The position numbers were made by a program, and so were the translations under genes. Of a DNA stretch of 64,000 nucleotides, positions 1 to 11,027 are shown piece after piece; the stretch's first letter is position 1, and the number at the start of each line of letters is the position of its first letter. This DNA comes from Phyllostachys edulis (lineage: Eukaryota; Streptophyta; Magnoliopsida; Poales; Poaceae): positions 105,716,826 through 105,780,825 of the forward strand of contig CM070546.1 in assembly GCA_036346405.1 (NCBI GenBank), read 5' to 3'. The notes under the pieces are model-generated. The model was not told the DNA's origin. It saw only the letters and a program-made list of their open reading frames with translations, and made no database searches.

Positions 1-835
1 CTCATAGCCTAGCCTCCACTATAAAAGGGGATGATGCTGGTTGTGCACCTCCCAACCCTTGTATCTAGAATCCCTAATTAGTGGAGGAGCTAGGGTTCTT
101 TGAGAGTTGGATTGATTGTGTGCTCAAGTGTTGAGTTTTTGTCCTCTATACTGGAGTGGCTGTAAACTAATATCAATCTCGAATCAATCCAAGCAAGATT
201 TCCTCAACATCATCTATTCTTGTTCTTGCTCTCTCTTTTGTGATTTTGGGGTTTTCGTTGATCCTTTGGTTTCTGACCATGATCTTACTTGCTGTGACAT
301 GTGAGAATGTATCTAGGATCATCTTGATTATCTTCTATCCACAAGCAAGTTATGGAATCAATCTTAGATTTTGCACCGTTCTTGTGTCCTCCTTCCCTCA
401 TCCTTGAAATGTGTGGAACCTTGGCCTTGATCTTCCCGATCATCGATTGGAATAGATTCCTAACCTTCTTGATGAGCTATGGTTGAAATTTGAAGGGATT
501 TGGATCACCGAATCAAAAGTTGAGTTGATTTGTGATTTTGAGTTCTTGCTGATTTTACTGTTCATCGGGTTAGAGGTCAGACCACCCCTTGGAGAGGTCA
601 TACCGCTAGGCTGAGAGGTCTGACCGCCCAAATTATTGTGAATTAAGTTTTTGGTGATTTTGGTTATTTTGCTTTGGGGTTTCGATTGGATTCAATACAA
701 GTCTTCCGCTATGCTTGTATATTAGTCTTCATAGCTCTCATAGCTATTGGAGTGAAAAACGTGTTGAATCCGATTAAGGTGAAAGAGAGATCGTGCTCCT
801 ATTAACCCCCCTCTAGTCGTCGTTACGGTCCAACA
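1..835 (+). mobile_element. 3' part of a copia-like LTR (window-truncated)
   Basis: The segment starts inside an LTR and ends at 835 in a CA dinucleotide (…GGTCCAACA). The run ACCCCCCTCTAGTCG near 810 resembles the conserved LTR end of SIRE/Maximus-type copia elements in grasses. A second LTR with a similar end (46198-48455, minus) occurs in this window. A TATA box at 20-28 places the U3/R boundary near the window edge, so this piece is mostly R-U5. The motif GGTCAGACC or its complement recurs near 580-630, as it does in the other LTR. Open frames here (116-304, 440-631) show no protein similarity I recognise. Whether this is a solo LTR or the end of a full element lies outside the window. 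Confidence 0.6.
20..28 (+). promoter_or_regulatory. TATA box of the LTR promoter
   Basis: CTATAAAAG followed by G residues lies about 810 bp before the LTR end. The related minus-strand LTR at 46198-48455 has its TATA box about 770 bp before its own 3' end, so the spacing agrees between the two copies. Confidence 0.5.
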
Positions 836-2810
836 AGTTGAGTGCCAATAGGTTAAACTGGAATTTTGTTATACAGATCAATAAATGGCAGTCATTTTCA
901 CAAAGGCCTTGTCCATTGAAAAATTTATTCGTAATAGAGAACTAATTGGTGTTTGAAAAAAATGATTTAAGGAAGAGTTTGTTGGCACTAATTCATTTTC
1001 TAAAGATAATCACATATATAGTTACCGACACATACAAGCTTCTAGCTTGATCCTTACATGTTCATGCTGGATGCCTGGATCCTTCTGGGAGTCAACGTCG
1101 GTGAAGTTGAGTGTCAAACTTTTCTATTAGCTGTTAAGTAGATTGGTAAATGGCAGCAAGAATCTGGTGCAATGCCAAAAAATGTATTGCACCATGAGCT
1201 GCCTAGTACTTGAGTTCGGTGGTTGCCAGGGTCGGTTTGTGTTCAGTCTATAAATAGACATGAATGCTACTTTGTAATAGATATGTGAAGTCTTATGCAG
1301 TTGAATGAACTACTAAGTTCAGTGAGTAAATCTGGAATACTGCTACCACTACTTTGTTGTTTCCTTGCTTTCTTGAGTAAACCAGTCCCAACACTGGGAT
1401 GCAACATCTTCTGCTAAAACTTCTAATGGCAAGTTCGCACCATCAGTTTTCTGCAGCGCACGATCATCAGTATAGTATCACCATTCACCACTGATGTTAA
1501 CTATGAACTTATATAGCATCGATTTCTTGCAGCAATTAACTTTTCCCACAAGCATGCTCTCGACAAGCCCTCACACAGCTCTGCTGCCAGTGCGATGCCT
1601 AAGGCTATACTATATTAAAATATAGCTGTGCCTAATTCCATCAATGAGCTTTTGGCTCTTTAAGAAAAGTGCTAGCTAGTCAGTCGGTGCTTATATGTAC
1701 AGTTCAAAGTTGATATTGACCAACTCTAAGAAGTCCCAGACGTAGCCATTTTTTCCCTTACAAGTGCAACACTTACTCCATGTAACACAGAATTACTACC
1801 ATATATCCACACCTTTTGTTTTTTTTAAATTACCAAAAATACAATGTGCAATCATGTACTAAGGATCAAGCAAAGCTGATTCTGCTTTCCAACAACACTC
1901 TTGAACGAAACTATTGGAAACATCTCCACACCAGATCCTGTTTCTACACACCTTCCATTACAACCAAAATGCACTAAGCATGCAGACAAATAGACAATTA
2001 AGTTAAGCAGCACTAGCCAATGTGTGTGGATGTGCATCACTGGCTAATCAAATGCAAATTTCTGGAAGGCCAAAACCAGTGGCCTCCCTCCTCAATTGGA
2101 TAACCACCTCCCCTGTTGGTAGGTTATTGGGCATCCCATTGCTATGTTGCAACTTCCCTTTTAGCTTGCTTGAACCTTACACCTCTTGATATTTGGCCAA
2201 GCACAGCAAGACATATACTTAAATTTGTTGATTATTAGGAGCCAAAGATCCTCCTTTATATATATGCCACCATGGCTAGAGATAAAAATGCGCATCTGTT
2301 AAAACAGGATCAAGCTAGCTCTAGCTAGATGCACTGAAAAGGTAAATTGGTTTGTGCAATAATAGAGTTGTAAAGTGGCTGGCCTCCCCTTGCTTTCTTT
2401 TCTCGAGAACAAAGTTGTAAACTAAAGGGAGCTAGTCTTTGATCAATGGTTCTTGAGAATATGCATGGATCTCTTGCCACCTTTCTTGCTTGCCATTGCC
2501 TCCCTTCTTATCCTTTTTCCATATCTTCTTCCGTCTAATAGGCATCAAATACAAGATCGAGCTCCATTGATTAATTAATTTATCCTCTCTTCATGGCTCT
2601 AATTCCATTAAGTGTAAGTATCAAAGGTCATAATATGCCAAGACAAGAGATGACGTTGAGTAAACTAAATGAAATGGAACGCCTTTCTGGTTCTTTGTGA
2701 AGTTGCATGCATGGCTTCTGCCGCTGTAGCTCACTTGGTTACATGTAGCTTCAAATTAACACTACTCGTCTCTCCATGGCTACATAATTGAATGACTTGC
2801 AAATTAAGGC
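836..2810. other. Intergenic stretch without a recognisable gene
   Basis: About 2 kb of ordinary AT-rich plant intergenic sequence separates the LTR end from the stop codon of the IDD gene. The side next to 2811 must hold the 3' UTR and polyadenylation region of that minus-strand gene; no strong AATAAA was singled out. The short open frame at 1852-2040 (minus) shows no coding character. Confidence 0.5.
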
Positions 2811-4500
2811 TTAAATCCACCCATTTATCGATGATGAGCACAGTGCTTGCACGCCAACACCCAAGAAATCCCTAGTCTCCTCCCTCCCAGCGGCGTCCTT
2901 CAGGCCGGCGTGGCGCACCGCCGACAAAACGTCGTACGGAACGTTTCCAGTGGCCCCCGTGAGCTCGCTCATTGCGCCCGAGATGTTAGCATTGTTCCGG
3001 CTAGCACCAAATAGAGCGCCACTGTCGAACTTGCTGCACTCCTCGACCCGCGCGGCGGTCGCGGCGGACTTGGCCGACTCAAAGGCCCCCACGAGTGGCA
3101 TCGCGGTGCTGGACGTCACGGCGCCGATCTGCGCGGCCTTCTGCAGCAGCGCCGTCGCGGACATGTCGGTGGGCACCGCGGGCTTCGCGTGCTGTTGGCC
3201 GCTGAACGCGGACGGCACGCTGTCAGCCTCCTTCTGCACCGCAGCGGCGGCGCTGGTGAGCTCGTTAACACTCGACGACGAGAGCTTGCTGCCGTTCCCG
3301 TACAGCCAGCTCAGCTGCGCCTGGTCAAACTGCGGCGGCGCGCCAGAGCTCGGCGCGAAGAGATCCGCGTACAGCCGTGGCGGCACCGGCGCGCCACCAC
3401 CTGCCAGGACACCAATGTGGCCCATGGACGGCAGCGTGTCGCCGCCCCACAGCGAGAGCCCACCGTGCCGGGCCAAGGTACCGTCGCACAGGTCCCCGAC
3501 GCCCGCCGCGGGACCGAGCAGCTGTCCAGGCTTGAGGTGCGCGGCGACCGGCGGGAGCATCGTGTTGGGCCGCACGGTCAGCCCCGCCGCGGAGCCGGCG
3601 AAGAGGTAGTTCTGGCCGCACAGAGAAGTGGCCGCCGCCGCGCTGGACGCGGCGTTCAGCCTCGCCGTCTCCTCCGCCAGCGCGTCGCAGAACGCGCGGT
3701 GCGTTATGAAGCTATCCCTCCTGCACACCCATACCATACATGGAAGCACGCATCCATCGAATTAGGCTAGTGCAACAACACGACCATCAAAACTTGCATG
3801 TAAGCCGGCCATGGCGTATAATATTCATGCAAGGCTAATCAATGGCACTGTACCTTGAGAAGAGGGTGCCGCAGTCGCAGCGGTACTCGCGGGTGCCGCA
3901 GGTCTTGTAGTGGGCCTTCCAGTCGGACTGGACGGCATAGCGCTTGGAGCACTTGTCGCACTTCCACTTCTTCTCGCCGTGCTTGCGGCAGAAGTGCTTC
4001 TTGATGCCGGTGAGGTCGCCGAGCGCGCGCGCCGGGTTGTGGTGCACGCAGCTCTTCTCGGGGCACACGTACACGCGCTTCCGCGGCTCTTTGCCGCTCC
4101 GCTGCCGCAGCTTCCACGGCAGGTTGTGCCCTCGCCGGTGCAGCTGCAGGTTCTGGTCACGCTGGAACCCCTTGCCGCAGATCTCGCACACGAACCGGTT
4201 CGTCGCCATCAGCGTCCGCGGCGACAGCGCGATCACCTCCGCCTCAGGGTCTGCACCACCACAACAGCAGATAATTAACCACGTTTCAATCAGTGGCAAA
4301 CAACAGCGAGGGAGATTAATCAAGAAGCTAATTAAGTTTGGTGTGATGGATGGATGGATGGACCGTCACTTGCCTGGTGTGCCGGGGAGGTTGCGCTTCT
4401 TCTTGGGGGGAGGAGGGAGAGGGTCGTCTTGAGTCGACGGCAGCAGCTGCTGGTTGGTGAGAGGAGCAAAAGGGTTGGAAATGGCTTCACTGCTCGCCAT
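2811..4500 (-). CDS. INDETERMINATE-domain (IDD) C2H2 zinc-finger transcription factor
   Basis: Three coding exons are read on the minus strand: 4500-4374, 4250-3854 and 3720-2811, together 1434 nt or 477 residues plus stop. The start codon opens [12 protein letters not shown] basic nuclear-localisation patch KKKRN is at residues 33-37. The ID domain follows: zinc finger 1 (C64, C67, H80, H84), finger 2 (C105, C110, H128, H133), finger 3 (C140, C143, H156, C160) and finger 4 (C167, C169, H182, C186). The third and fourth are C2HC, as is usual in IDD proteins. C-terminal family motifs are [15 protein letters not shown] (361-375) and TRDFLGVG (457-464). IDD proteins are nuclear and bind DNA near an AGACAA-type core; the C-terminal motifs are linked to partner binding such as DELLA and SCR-type proteins. 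The family assignment is firm, but the exact paralogue (MAGPIE/NUTCRACKER-like group) is not resolved, so no symbol is given. The frame is intact and both splice joins preserve it, so the gene is probably functional. Confidence 0.93.
3721..3853 (-). other. Intron 2 of the IDD gene (GT-AG)
   Basis: The donor TCAAG|GTACAG and acceptor GTGTGCAG|GAGG restore the conserved [14 protein letters not shown] across the junction, inside zinc finger 4. Length is 133 bp. Confidence 0.9.
4251..4373 (-). other. Intron 1 of the IDD gene, GC-AG type
   Basis: The exon 1/intron boundary reads CCAG|GCAAGT and the acceptor reads GTGCAG|ACCC. Joining them gives the family-conserved [16 protein letters not shown]. 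The nearest GT (at CAA|GTGACG) would put a stop codon directly after the junction. The GCAAGT donor matches the usual consensus of GC-AG introns. Length is 123 bp. Confidence 0.85.
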
Positions 4501-4618
4501 TGTTTCCTTGGCTCCCTCAGTTTCTTGGTATCTTGCTCTTGTTGGGATTTCCTGATCGATCTCTTCTCCTGCTTCTTCTTAACTACTCTCTTCGGAGACA
4601 AAAGGGCAACTTTTGCTC

Positions 4619-4633
4619 TTAGGTGTGGGTCAT
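4619..4633 (-). other. Very short upstream ORF in the IDD 5' leader
   Basis: ATG ACC CAC ACC TAA lies about 120 bp upstream of the main start codon, inside the inferred leader. It encodes four residues. A role in translation control is only inferred. Confidence 0.4.
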
Positions 4634-4733
4634 TACTCAAGCAAGCTAACCTAGTGGCAGCAACAACACCAGCAACTGGATAAATATAAGACAGAAAGGC
4701 AAGAGAGCTAAGCTAGTGGGAGTGAGAGAGTAG

Positions 4734-4769
4734 TGCGTGTGTCTGTGTGTGTGAGAGAGAGAGAGAGAT
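4734..4769. repeat. GT/GA microsatellite in the IDD leader
   Basis: A GT-rich stretch runs into (GA)n. On the sense (minus) strand it is a CT then CA tract just downstream of the candidate TATA box, a position typical of plant pyrimidine patches. Confidence 0.7.
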
Positions 4770-4774
4770 GGGGA

Positions 4775-4785
4775 ATATATATAAT
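4775..4785 (-). promoter_or_regulatory. Candidate TATA box of the IDD gene
   Basis: On the minus strand the sequence TTATATATATTCC is followed by a CT/CA-rich pyrimidine tract (4734-4769). This would place the transcription start near 4745 and give a leader of about 250 nt. It is the best TATA-like site upstream of the start codon, but AT-rich runs are common here. Confidence 0.5.
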
Positions 4786-4799
4786 AAAATATTTGGAGT

Positions 4800-5540
4800 G
4801 GTAAAAAGGTGAAAGTTGAAAGGGGTGTTTAGGTGTTTGTGCGGCAGAAGTGTAGTATCGTGGGTGTGCAATGCATCATGACACATATGATGAGGAGAAA
4901 GATAGGGAAAGGAGAAGGGTGGTAAAAAAGCTGTGGCTTGGTGCCTTTGCATTTGGCATGATTGGCCCATAATGTGCTGCTGCTACCCTTCCTCTCAACC
5001 TCAACCTCTCTCCCTCTGCAAAAAGTACCCGCTACTGCCTCAGTGCCTCTCCAGCCTGCACTGCATGGCCTACTCTGCTCTCTCAGCTGGTCTGACCTGG
5101 ACCCACATGCATGCACACAACGTTGCTATATATATAGCTCGTATCTTGTTCTTGGATGCAAACCTGTTCCATCGGTCGTCTCCCAAAAGGCTTTACGCTC
5201 ACCATCGCTAGCTCCAATCTTGAACGACAATCGTCAATGGACACTGTTTGGGTCGTCGTCCTCTCAGTTCAGGGATTCTTTTGGGGGTCCCTTGTTGGGA
5301 TTCTTCGAGTTGGATTTGAAGTTTATGAGCTCATGTGATTTGGTTATTAATTGATCATGTTGAGTAATTGTTAGGGTCGCAATTAGCTAGGCGTGCTTGC
5401 TGACTAGACTGGAGCTTGAGCAAGTGTTCAATATAATTTTTTTTTTATGTCAGGAGGAGTTATTGCATGCGCCAATACTCAATAGTCGCTGGCGTTTCTT
5501 TTTCATTATCAGCGCACCACAGTGTAAACATACTCTGAGG
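4800..5540. other. IDD upstream region, no gene seen
   Basis: No convincing coding frame or element is seen. The overlapping short frames (4829-5354) disagree with one another and lack gene-like signals. This is probably the upstream regulatory region of the IDD gene. Confidence 0.4.
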
Positions 5541-5765
5541 CCACAAAACAAAGTCGTCATAGAATACGAAATCCTACTAATTTTGACCAAAGATATTACC
5601 TAAAATATGTAGTTTGGATATACAACAATGGTATGAGTAAATTTATCATGAAAAATATTTTCATAACATTTTTTTTTGAAAATACGATAATAAAATTTAG
5701 TGGTCAAAGTGGTATCTTACTGACTTTGAAAAATCAAAAACGACTTTCTTTTTTGACTGGAGGGT
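5541..5765 (-). mobile_element. Stowaway-like MITE remnant
   Basis: Read on the minus strand, the segment begins CCTCCAGTCAAAAAAGAAAG and continues with text resembling rice Stowaway interiors (AAAGTCGTTTTTG, CACTTTGACCACTAA, GACTTTGTTTTG). The expected CTCCCTCCGTCC terminus is only partly recognisable and the other terminus is not clear, so this is an eroded copy. Confidence 0.4.
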
Positions 5766-8388
5766 ATGTACGAGGATATCTGGGTCTGACATTGCCTAAA
5801 TGTAAATATATTTGGGGGCAAATCCATCCATACCCATATATATCATGACTCATAGAGATAATAAATCTAAAAATGTCACGATATCTTTTTAAAATTCCAA
5901 ATTCACACCGTACTGTCAACGAAATCATTGAGGTGTGCCCAACTGTGGCAAAGGCATTTTAACTAGTTTGAAGTCACTTAACTGAGCAACAACGCCAGGT
6001 ACCATAGACAACTATTTGTATGCAACCATCGGTTAGTCCACCCCCTCCTCCCTCCGCCTCCCACATCCTCACTTGTCCTCTTCTACCTCTCCCCAATAAG
6101 CAGCGAGCTCCATTCTTCTTCCTTTCCCGTACCTCCGCTGCCCCTATCCACCTCCCCCCTCTTTGTGACCCCATCGATCATGCCATCGTTGGCACCACGA
6201 CTGCCCTCCGTCCTGTCGCCACCCCGTGGCGGTCCGATAATGTCCTTGCCGTCTCCTCCCCGTCCCTCCGCTGCCTAGGGACAGGTTAAAAAAAAAGAGC
6301 GGAGACGTAAGTGGATTGTTGAGCGAGACACAAGTAGACAAACATTAGGGTACTCTACTAAAATCTAAAATTTAAGTGGGTCCCACAAACCCACACTCAG
6401 CCGGTTCGTCGCCACCTCGTCGAAGAGCGGGAGATCGTGCACTCGGTTGCTCCCGAGCGTGCACACTCGATAGCCTTTCCCTGCTTAGTTTGCACAGGTG
6501 CACGAATTCACGTCAAGTACTATACATGCATGAAAATACGCGCGCCTTTACCTACAAAAAGTGAGATCTTCCTGACCAAAATCAACTGCTAGCATAGTAA
6601 TTAAACAAGCTAAGCTACAAACATTAATTACTACTAGCGTTCCTTTAAAAATTTTACTACAAATTATAGGTGATGCGCCGGAGGTCAAATCTACTCTCAG
6701 CCGGCTTGCCTTGGATGCCTTCGACCCTCCAACCGCGTGGACATTTCTAGAGTCCCCTTAGGTATACGAGCGAGATAGCAGTAGTACACTAGTGTTGGTG
6801 ATAGTATCACCAATTCACCGTGCACGCGCAGCACGAGGCATGGATTAGCGGGCAAATTGCAAGGCAATAATTAGCACTATAGCTACTTAGCTACACCAAA
6901 AGTTTTTAGACGCGCGCGCGCCCCACCAGATCTCCTGCACTGTACACGCTTGATTGATTAATCCAACCCATCGATGCAGCGATAAGGAGCCATGTGCGGA
7001 CTTAGCATAGTTCGTGGGTGTTCACTTGAACATCTTTTTTTTTTTGCCAAATACCTTATATCTAATATGTATAATAAACATATACACTGATTATTTGGCC
7101 AAATACTTTAAATTTATATCCTTGGTAAATTCCAGCCCACTCACCACCTCTCCTTCCCAATTTGTCTCAAGCGGTGCACCCTAGTTGGCCAGCCCAATAG
7201 CTTTCAACCCAGCCGGAAAACCCCATCCCCTCAAACCCTAACCTATCTCACTCTCACACACACTCTTTTTCTCTCTCAAACCATGAGGCGACACTGGCAC
7301 ATGAGTACACGTGGTAACTGGGCGTCAAGCGAGGTGACTTGGTGGTGAGGCGAGTAGGCAAGGATAGCTCATGAACTCCGACTTGGCCTTGGCAACAACG
7401 CGTTATAGGCGTCGGTGCATTGGCTAGGAGGTAGACGCAAGGCAGCAAGTGGGCGGCAGAGAGCACCAAGCGGGATGTTGCCGAGCTACCTGGGAGCGGG
7501 GCTCCTAGGGAGGGAGCACATGACGACGACAAGGCCATCGAGGTCAGCGAGGCATGCGCATGCTACGCACGTCAAGAGCAGCACAAGTGCATCCCCATTC
7601 TCCACTTCCTAAGTCCTACATCCCAAATTCTCAGTTCAACAAATTTTTCTTAATTATTTTGTAGTTTCTCTAGATTATTTGAGATATTGTCTCTAGTACA
7701 AACAATTTGAACCTTGATCTTTATCTTTTTTTTTACCACCGTGGATCTTTAATTTTTTCCCCTGAACATTAGTTTATTAACTTCGAACACCCGTCCTAAA
7801 GATCCTGACTAGGCCTCCTACAGTACTAATACTGAAGTAAGGTGCTGTACGTAACAGTGGAAGCTGTGTATATATACTAGCTAGCTCGGCAAATTAAGCT
7901 GGGCGCACGTGTGAGTCATCCTTGCATCGGTACGCGGCGGGCACGTGCGTGCTGCATGGGTGCGCGAAGCGGCCAGGGAGGTAGGCGACGGCGCAAACGA
8001 CACGAAATGGAATATTGTTCGTGGATTGCATGCCTCCAACCTGCTTCCATTTGCCCGCATATATCTGTGTCTCCTACTCTCCTCTCCTGCAATTAAAGAC
8101 GATGTGTACTGCTACCGCTAGTAGTTTAATTAGTAAAACGAGCAGGAGAGAAATAAATCAAAGGAACCCCTCGCTTGCTTCCCATACACATGCATATATA
8201 TAAATAAGTACGGTACATGACTCGTACATACGTTGGTAGCTAGTAATCTTCCGGGTCTTTATAAGCACGCTATATTCAATAATCTTGCTGTGGTGCATGG
8301 GTATATGTAAGGTCGTATATTCGTTTCTAGTGATACGTACATGTACATGACTCGTGCACATATTGGGTGCATTCTGATGTCATATATA
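5766..8388. other. Gene-poor intergenic region
   Basis: The region mixes CT-rich stretches (6020-6180, 7140-7280) with AT-rich DNA. The short open frames here are in unrelated frames with no recognisable domain. No RNA gene or complete transposon was recognised. Confidence 0.4.
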
Positions 8389-8550
8389 TCTATCTATTAT
8401 ATTGTTAAAGCGATAAAAAAGAAGGCATCACGTTCGCTCTTAAGGGCTAGAAATTTTCACATTAATCGATGAAAAAAGATAAACATCCACACCGTTGATT
8501 ATGGTGGGTCCAGATTATAACGATCTAGATTAAAGGAAAGAGTCTATGTC
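8389..8550 (+). mobile_element. Helitron-like 5' terminal segment
   Basis: The segment starts after an A with TCTATCTATTATATTG, the kind of 5' end seen in grass Helitrons. It is homologous, in inverted orientation, to 53880-54040: shared blocks include AAGGGCTAGAAATT, CGTTGAT and GGTGGGTCCAGATTATA. No matching 3' CTRR end with hairpin was identified, so only this end is called. Confidence 0.4.
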
Positions 8551-8559
8551 AGGTACAAT

Positions 8560-9420
8560 ATAGAAATAAGAGTCCATCTCAAGTATAGCGTAAAAATAAC
8601 TGAATTTCGGAATAAAAAATAAAATAAAATTAGCAACTTAATTTTGATACTAATTTCTAAGTAAAATCACTAGATAAACATAACTCGGAATAAATATAAA
8701 AAATTTAGTACACAAATTCCAACAAAAAATAACTGAAATTAATACAAAATATTTTTTGATTAATATATGAATTCCAACAAAAATACCTAGAATTAGGAAA
8801 TAAAAATAAAATAAGAAATAATTCTGAAATAAAAATAAAATAAGAAATTTGATTTCAATATGAATCCCAAAATAAAAACTCTAATAATTGTAATTGAGAA
8901 TAATTTTTATAAAAAATCAAGCAATTGGATTAGTATACAAATTCCAACAAAAATAATTAAAATTTGGGATAAAAATAAAAAGAAAATTTGCAATTTGATT
9001 TCCATATAAATTCAAAAGTAAAATATTTAAATAACTAAAATTCAACACAAAAAATAAAATAACATTATCAATTTGATTTACATACGAATTCCTAGGTAAA
9101 ATCCTAAATAAATATAACTAGGAATAAAAATTAAACAAAAATCATAATTGGATTATTGTGCAATTTCAACAAAAAATAAATGCTATTTGGAATAAAAATA
9201 ATTTAAAATTGTTATTTTGATGCGAATTCCAAATTAAAATCCATAAATAAATTTTATTTGGCATAAAATTAACAATTAGATTAGTATATGAATTCCAACA
9301 AAAAATAACTTAAGATAGGAACAAAAAATAAAAGAAAAATTTGAAATTCTATGTCCATACGAATTCCAGAGTAAAAATTCCTGAATAACTAAAATTTTGA
9401 ATAAATTAAATATAAGTTAT
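8560..9420. repeat. AT-rich degenerate tandem repeat block
   Basis: About 860 bp is very AT-rich and built from recurring phrases. AATTCCAACAAAAA or a near variant appears near 8716, 8770, 8940, 9167 and 9291. Phrases such as AATAAAAATAAAATAA and TTTGATTTCCATA lie between them. Spacing varies (about 50-220 bp), so the units have diverged. Confidence 0.65.
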
Positions 9421-9999
9421 AATGAGGATACCACGAATAGTGTTGGATAAGACCACAAAAGCAATGATGTCGATCTATCATACAAGAAGACATTGATCCA
9501 CAAAGAAATAAAGAGCCACGATAGCGACGACGAAGATAAGAACAATTTTATGCTACTCAGCTTAGTAGTTCCATGAGGACAATGTCGTGCTACTCGCTGG
9601 AGCTATCGAAGAGAAAGGCAGGAGCCGAAGGAGCCAAGTGTTGTGACGAAAAGTGGTGAGCATCAGCGTTGTTGAAGAAATCAGTGGCCAAAGAAGCTTG
9701 AAGATGGGGAAGCCCTAGCAAAGAGGAGATGAAGGTTTACATTGAAGACGAGCTATCGATGATATGGGGTTATCGCGTAGCTAGGAGCTGCCATCGTTGG
9801 TGACACGGCGTCGCCAGCGATGGTGAAAAGATTCTCTATATCGTTAGACAGCGACTAAAGCAAACATATCAACATTAGTGAAGATAGGAGGTCATAACAG
9901 TTAGTAAGGAAGCCACATCGTTGAGTTGGACAACGTCGAAGAGGAGCGACCAACATGGTAGAAGAAGACATATACATGCATGCATCCATACGAATATAA
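9421..9999. other. Unique flank of CACTA element 1
   Basis: No gene is recognised here. It is the left half of the insertion target of element 1; the sequence resumes at 19326. Confidence 0.4.
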
Positions 10000-10034
10000 C
10001 ACTACTACAGAAATGCTAATACTGGACGCCTGAT

Positions 10035-10345
10035 CACAGACGGTTCATCGAAACCGTCTGTATTAAACACAATCTCAGAAGGTTTTTGTTACCCACCGCG
10101 TGTTATTCTCGCGCTAAAACCGCTGCAGTGAAGATGTCATATCACGACGGTTCATGTTTGGAACCGTCAGTGATACTTCACGAGCGGTTCAAACATGAAC
10201 CGTCTGTGATGTTACACAATATCACGAGCGGTTTGTTTAGAACCGTCGTGATACTTCACGACGGTTCCAAACATGAACCGTCGTGATATTGCCCAATATC
10301 ACGAGCGGGTTTTGTTAAAACCGTCGTGATAATTAACTCACCACG
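10035..10345. repeat. Left subterminal motif array of CACTA element 1
   Basis: The motif ATCACAGACGGTT or ATCACGAGCGGTT and its complement alternate in both orientations and form short palindromes. In En/Spm-type elements such arrays are binding sites for the TNPA-type protein. The array ends directly upstream of the transposase TATA box. Confidence 0.85.
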
Positions 10346-10348
10346 ACG

Positions 10349-10359
10349 TATATATATAG
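10349..10359 (+). promoter_or_regulatory. TATA box of the TNPD-like gene (element 1)
   Basis: TATATATATAGC is followed by a GC-rich leader. A leader intron is evident from the donor GATCGAG|GTGAG (10598/10599) and acceptor TTTTCAG|GG (11005/11006), just before the ATG at 11028. Element 2 has the same arrangement. Confidence 0.7.
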
Positions 10360-11027
10360 CTCCGCCTCCCGGCCAAAACAGATATAGTCTTCTTGATCTC
10401 CATATCTCTAGGCGCCACGATAGGTCCATCGCCGTTCGCGTGCGGTTTGAGTACATCGCCTCACCTCACCGAGCGGCTGGTCCATTTCGGTTGTATATTG
10501 TCGCCGAGAGCTTGCCGCATTGTCGCCTCTGTTCACCGTCGGCGACCACCGCGCCTTGGACCTTCCCGACTTTCATTGACACCTTCCTCGTGATCGAGGT
10601 GAGATCTTCAAGCATAAGCATCCTTTAATTTGAGTAGTTTCAGCGCACGCCAAATCGCTAATTCAGCGCCTCCATGGGACATCGTCTGGTCGGTTCGCCT
10701 CGGCGAGACCTTAGGGCCGAGAGCCACGACTATATAGCAATGCGATGTCACCCATAAGCCCAGTTTGAGCTTCAAATTAATTAATCCTACTGTTTTTAAT
10801 CATTTAGTTAATAAACTAACGAGTCTATGACATGTGGGACCGCCATAGATTTTATAAATAAAATCATGAAATAAAAAATGAGTCACTGACAAGTAGGGCC
10901 CACATGTAAGTTAATAAAATCCGAAAAAATGAAAAAATGAAAAAATCATAATTAAGCCTCAGAAAATACGCTTTCGAAAGTCATCACCCTTTTATTTATT
11001 TTCAGGGTTTTCAATACGAACCGTGTG

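Noticed and set aside
2950..3770. Long open frames on the plus strand (2950-3609, 3189-3770) opposite the IDD gene
   Set aside because: They are antisense shadows of a GC-rich coding exon; the minus-strand frame carries the family motifs.
4332..4640. 102-codon minus-strand frame overlapping the IDD start
   Set aside because: Its first codon is TTG, not ATG, and it is out of frame with the IDD exon; it is leader sequence read in another frame.
10035..10345. Regular short repeats that could be taken for a CRISPR array
   Set aside because: They alternate in orientation, have irregular spacing and lie inside CACTA TIRs in a plant genome; they are subterminal transposon motifs.
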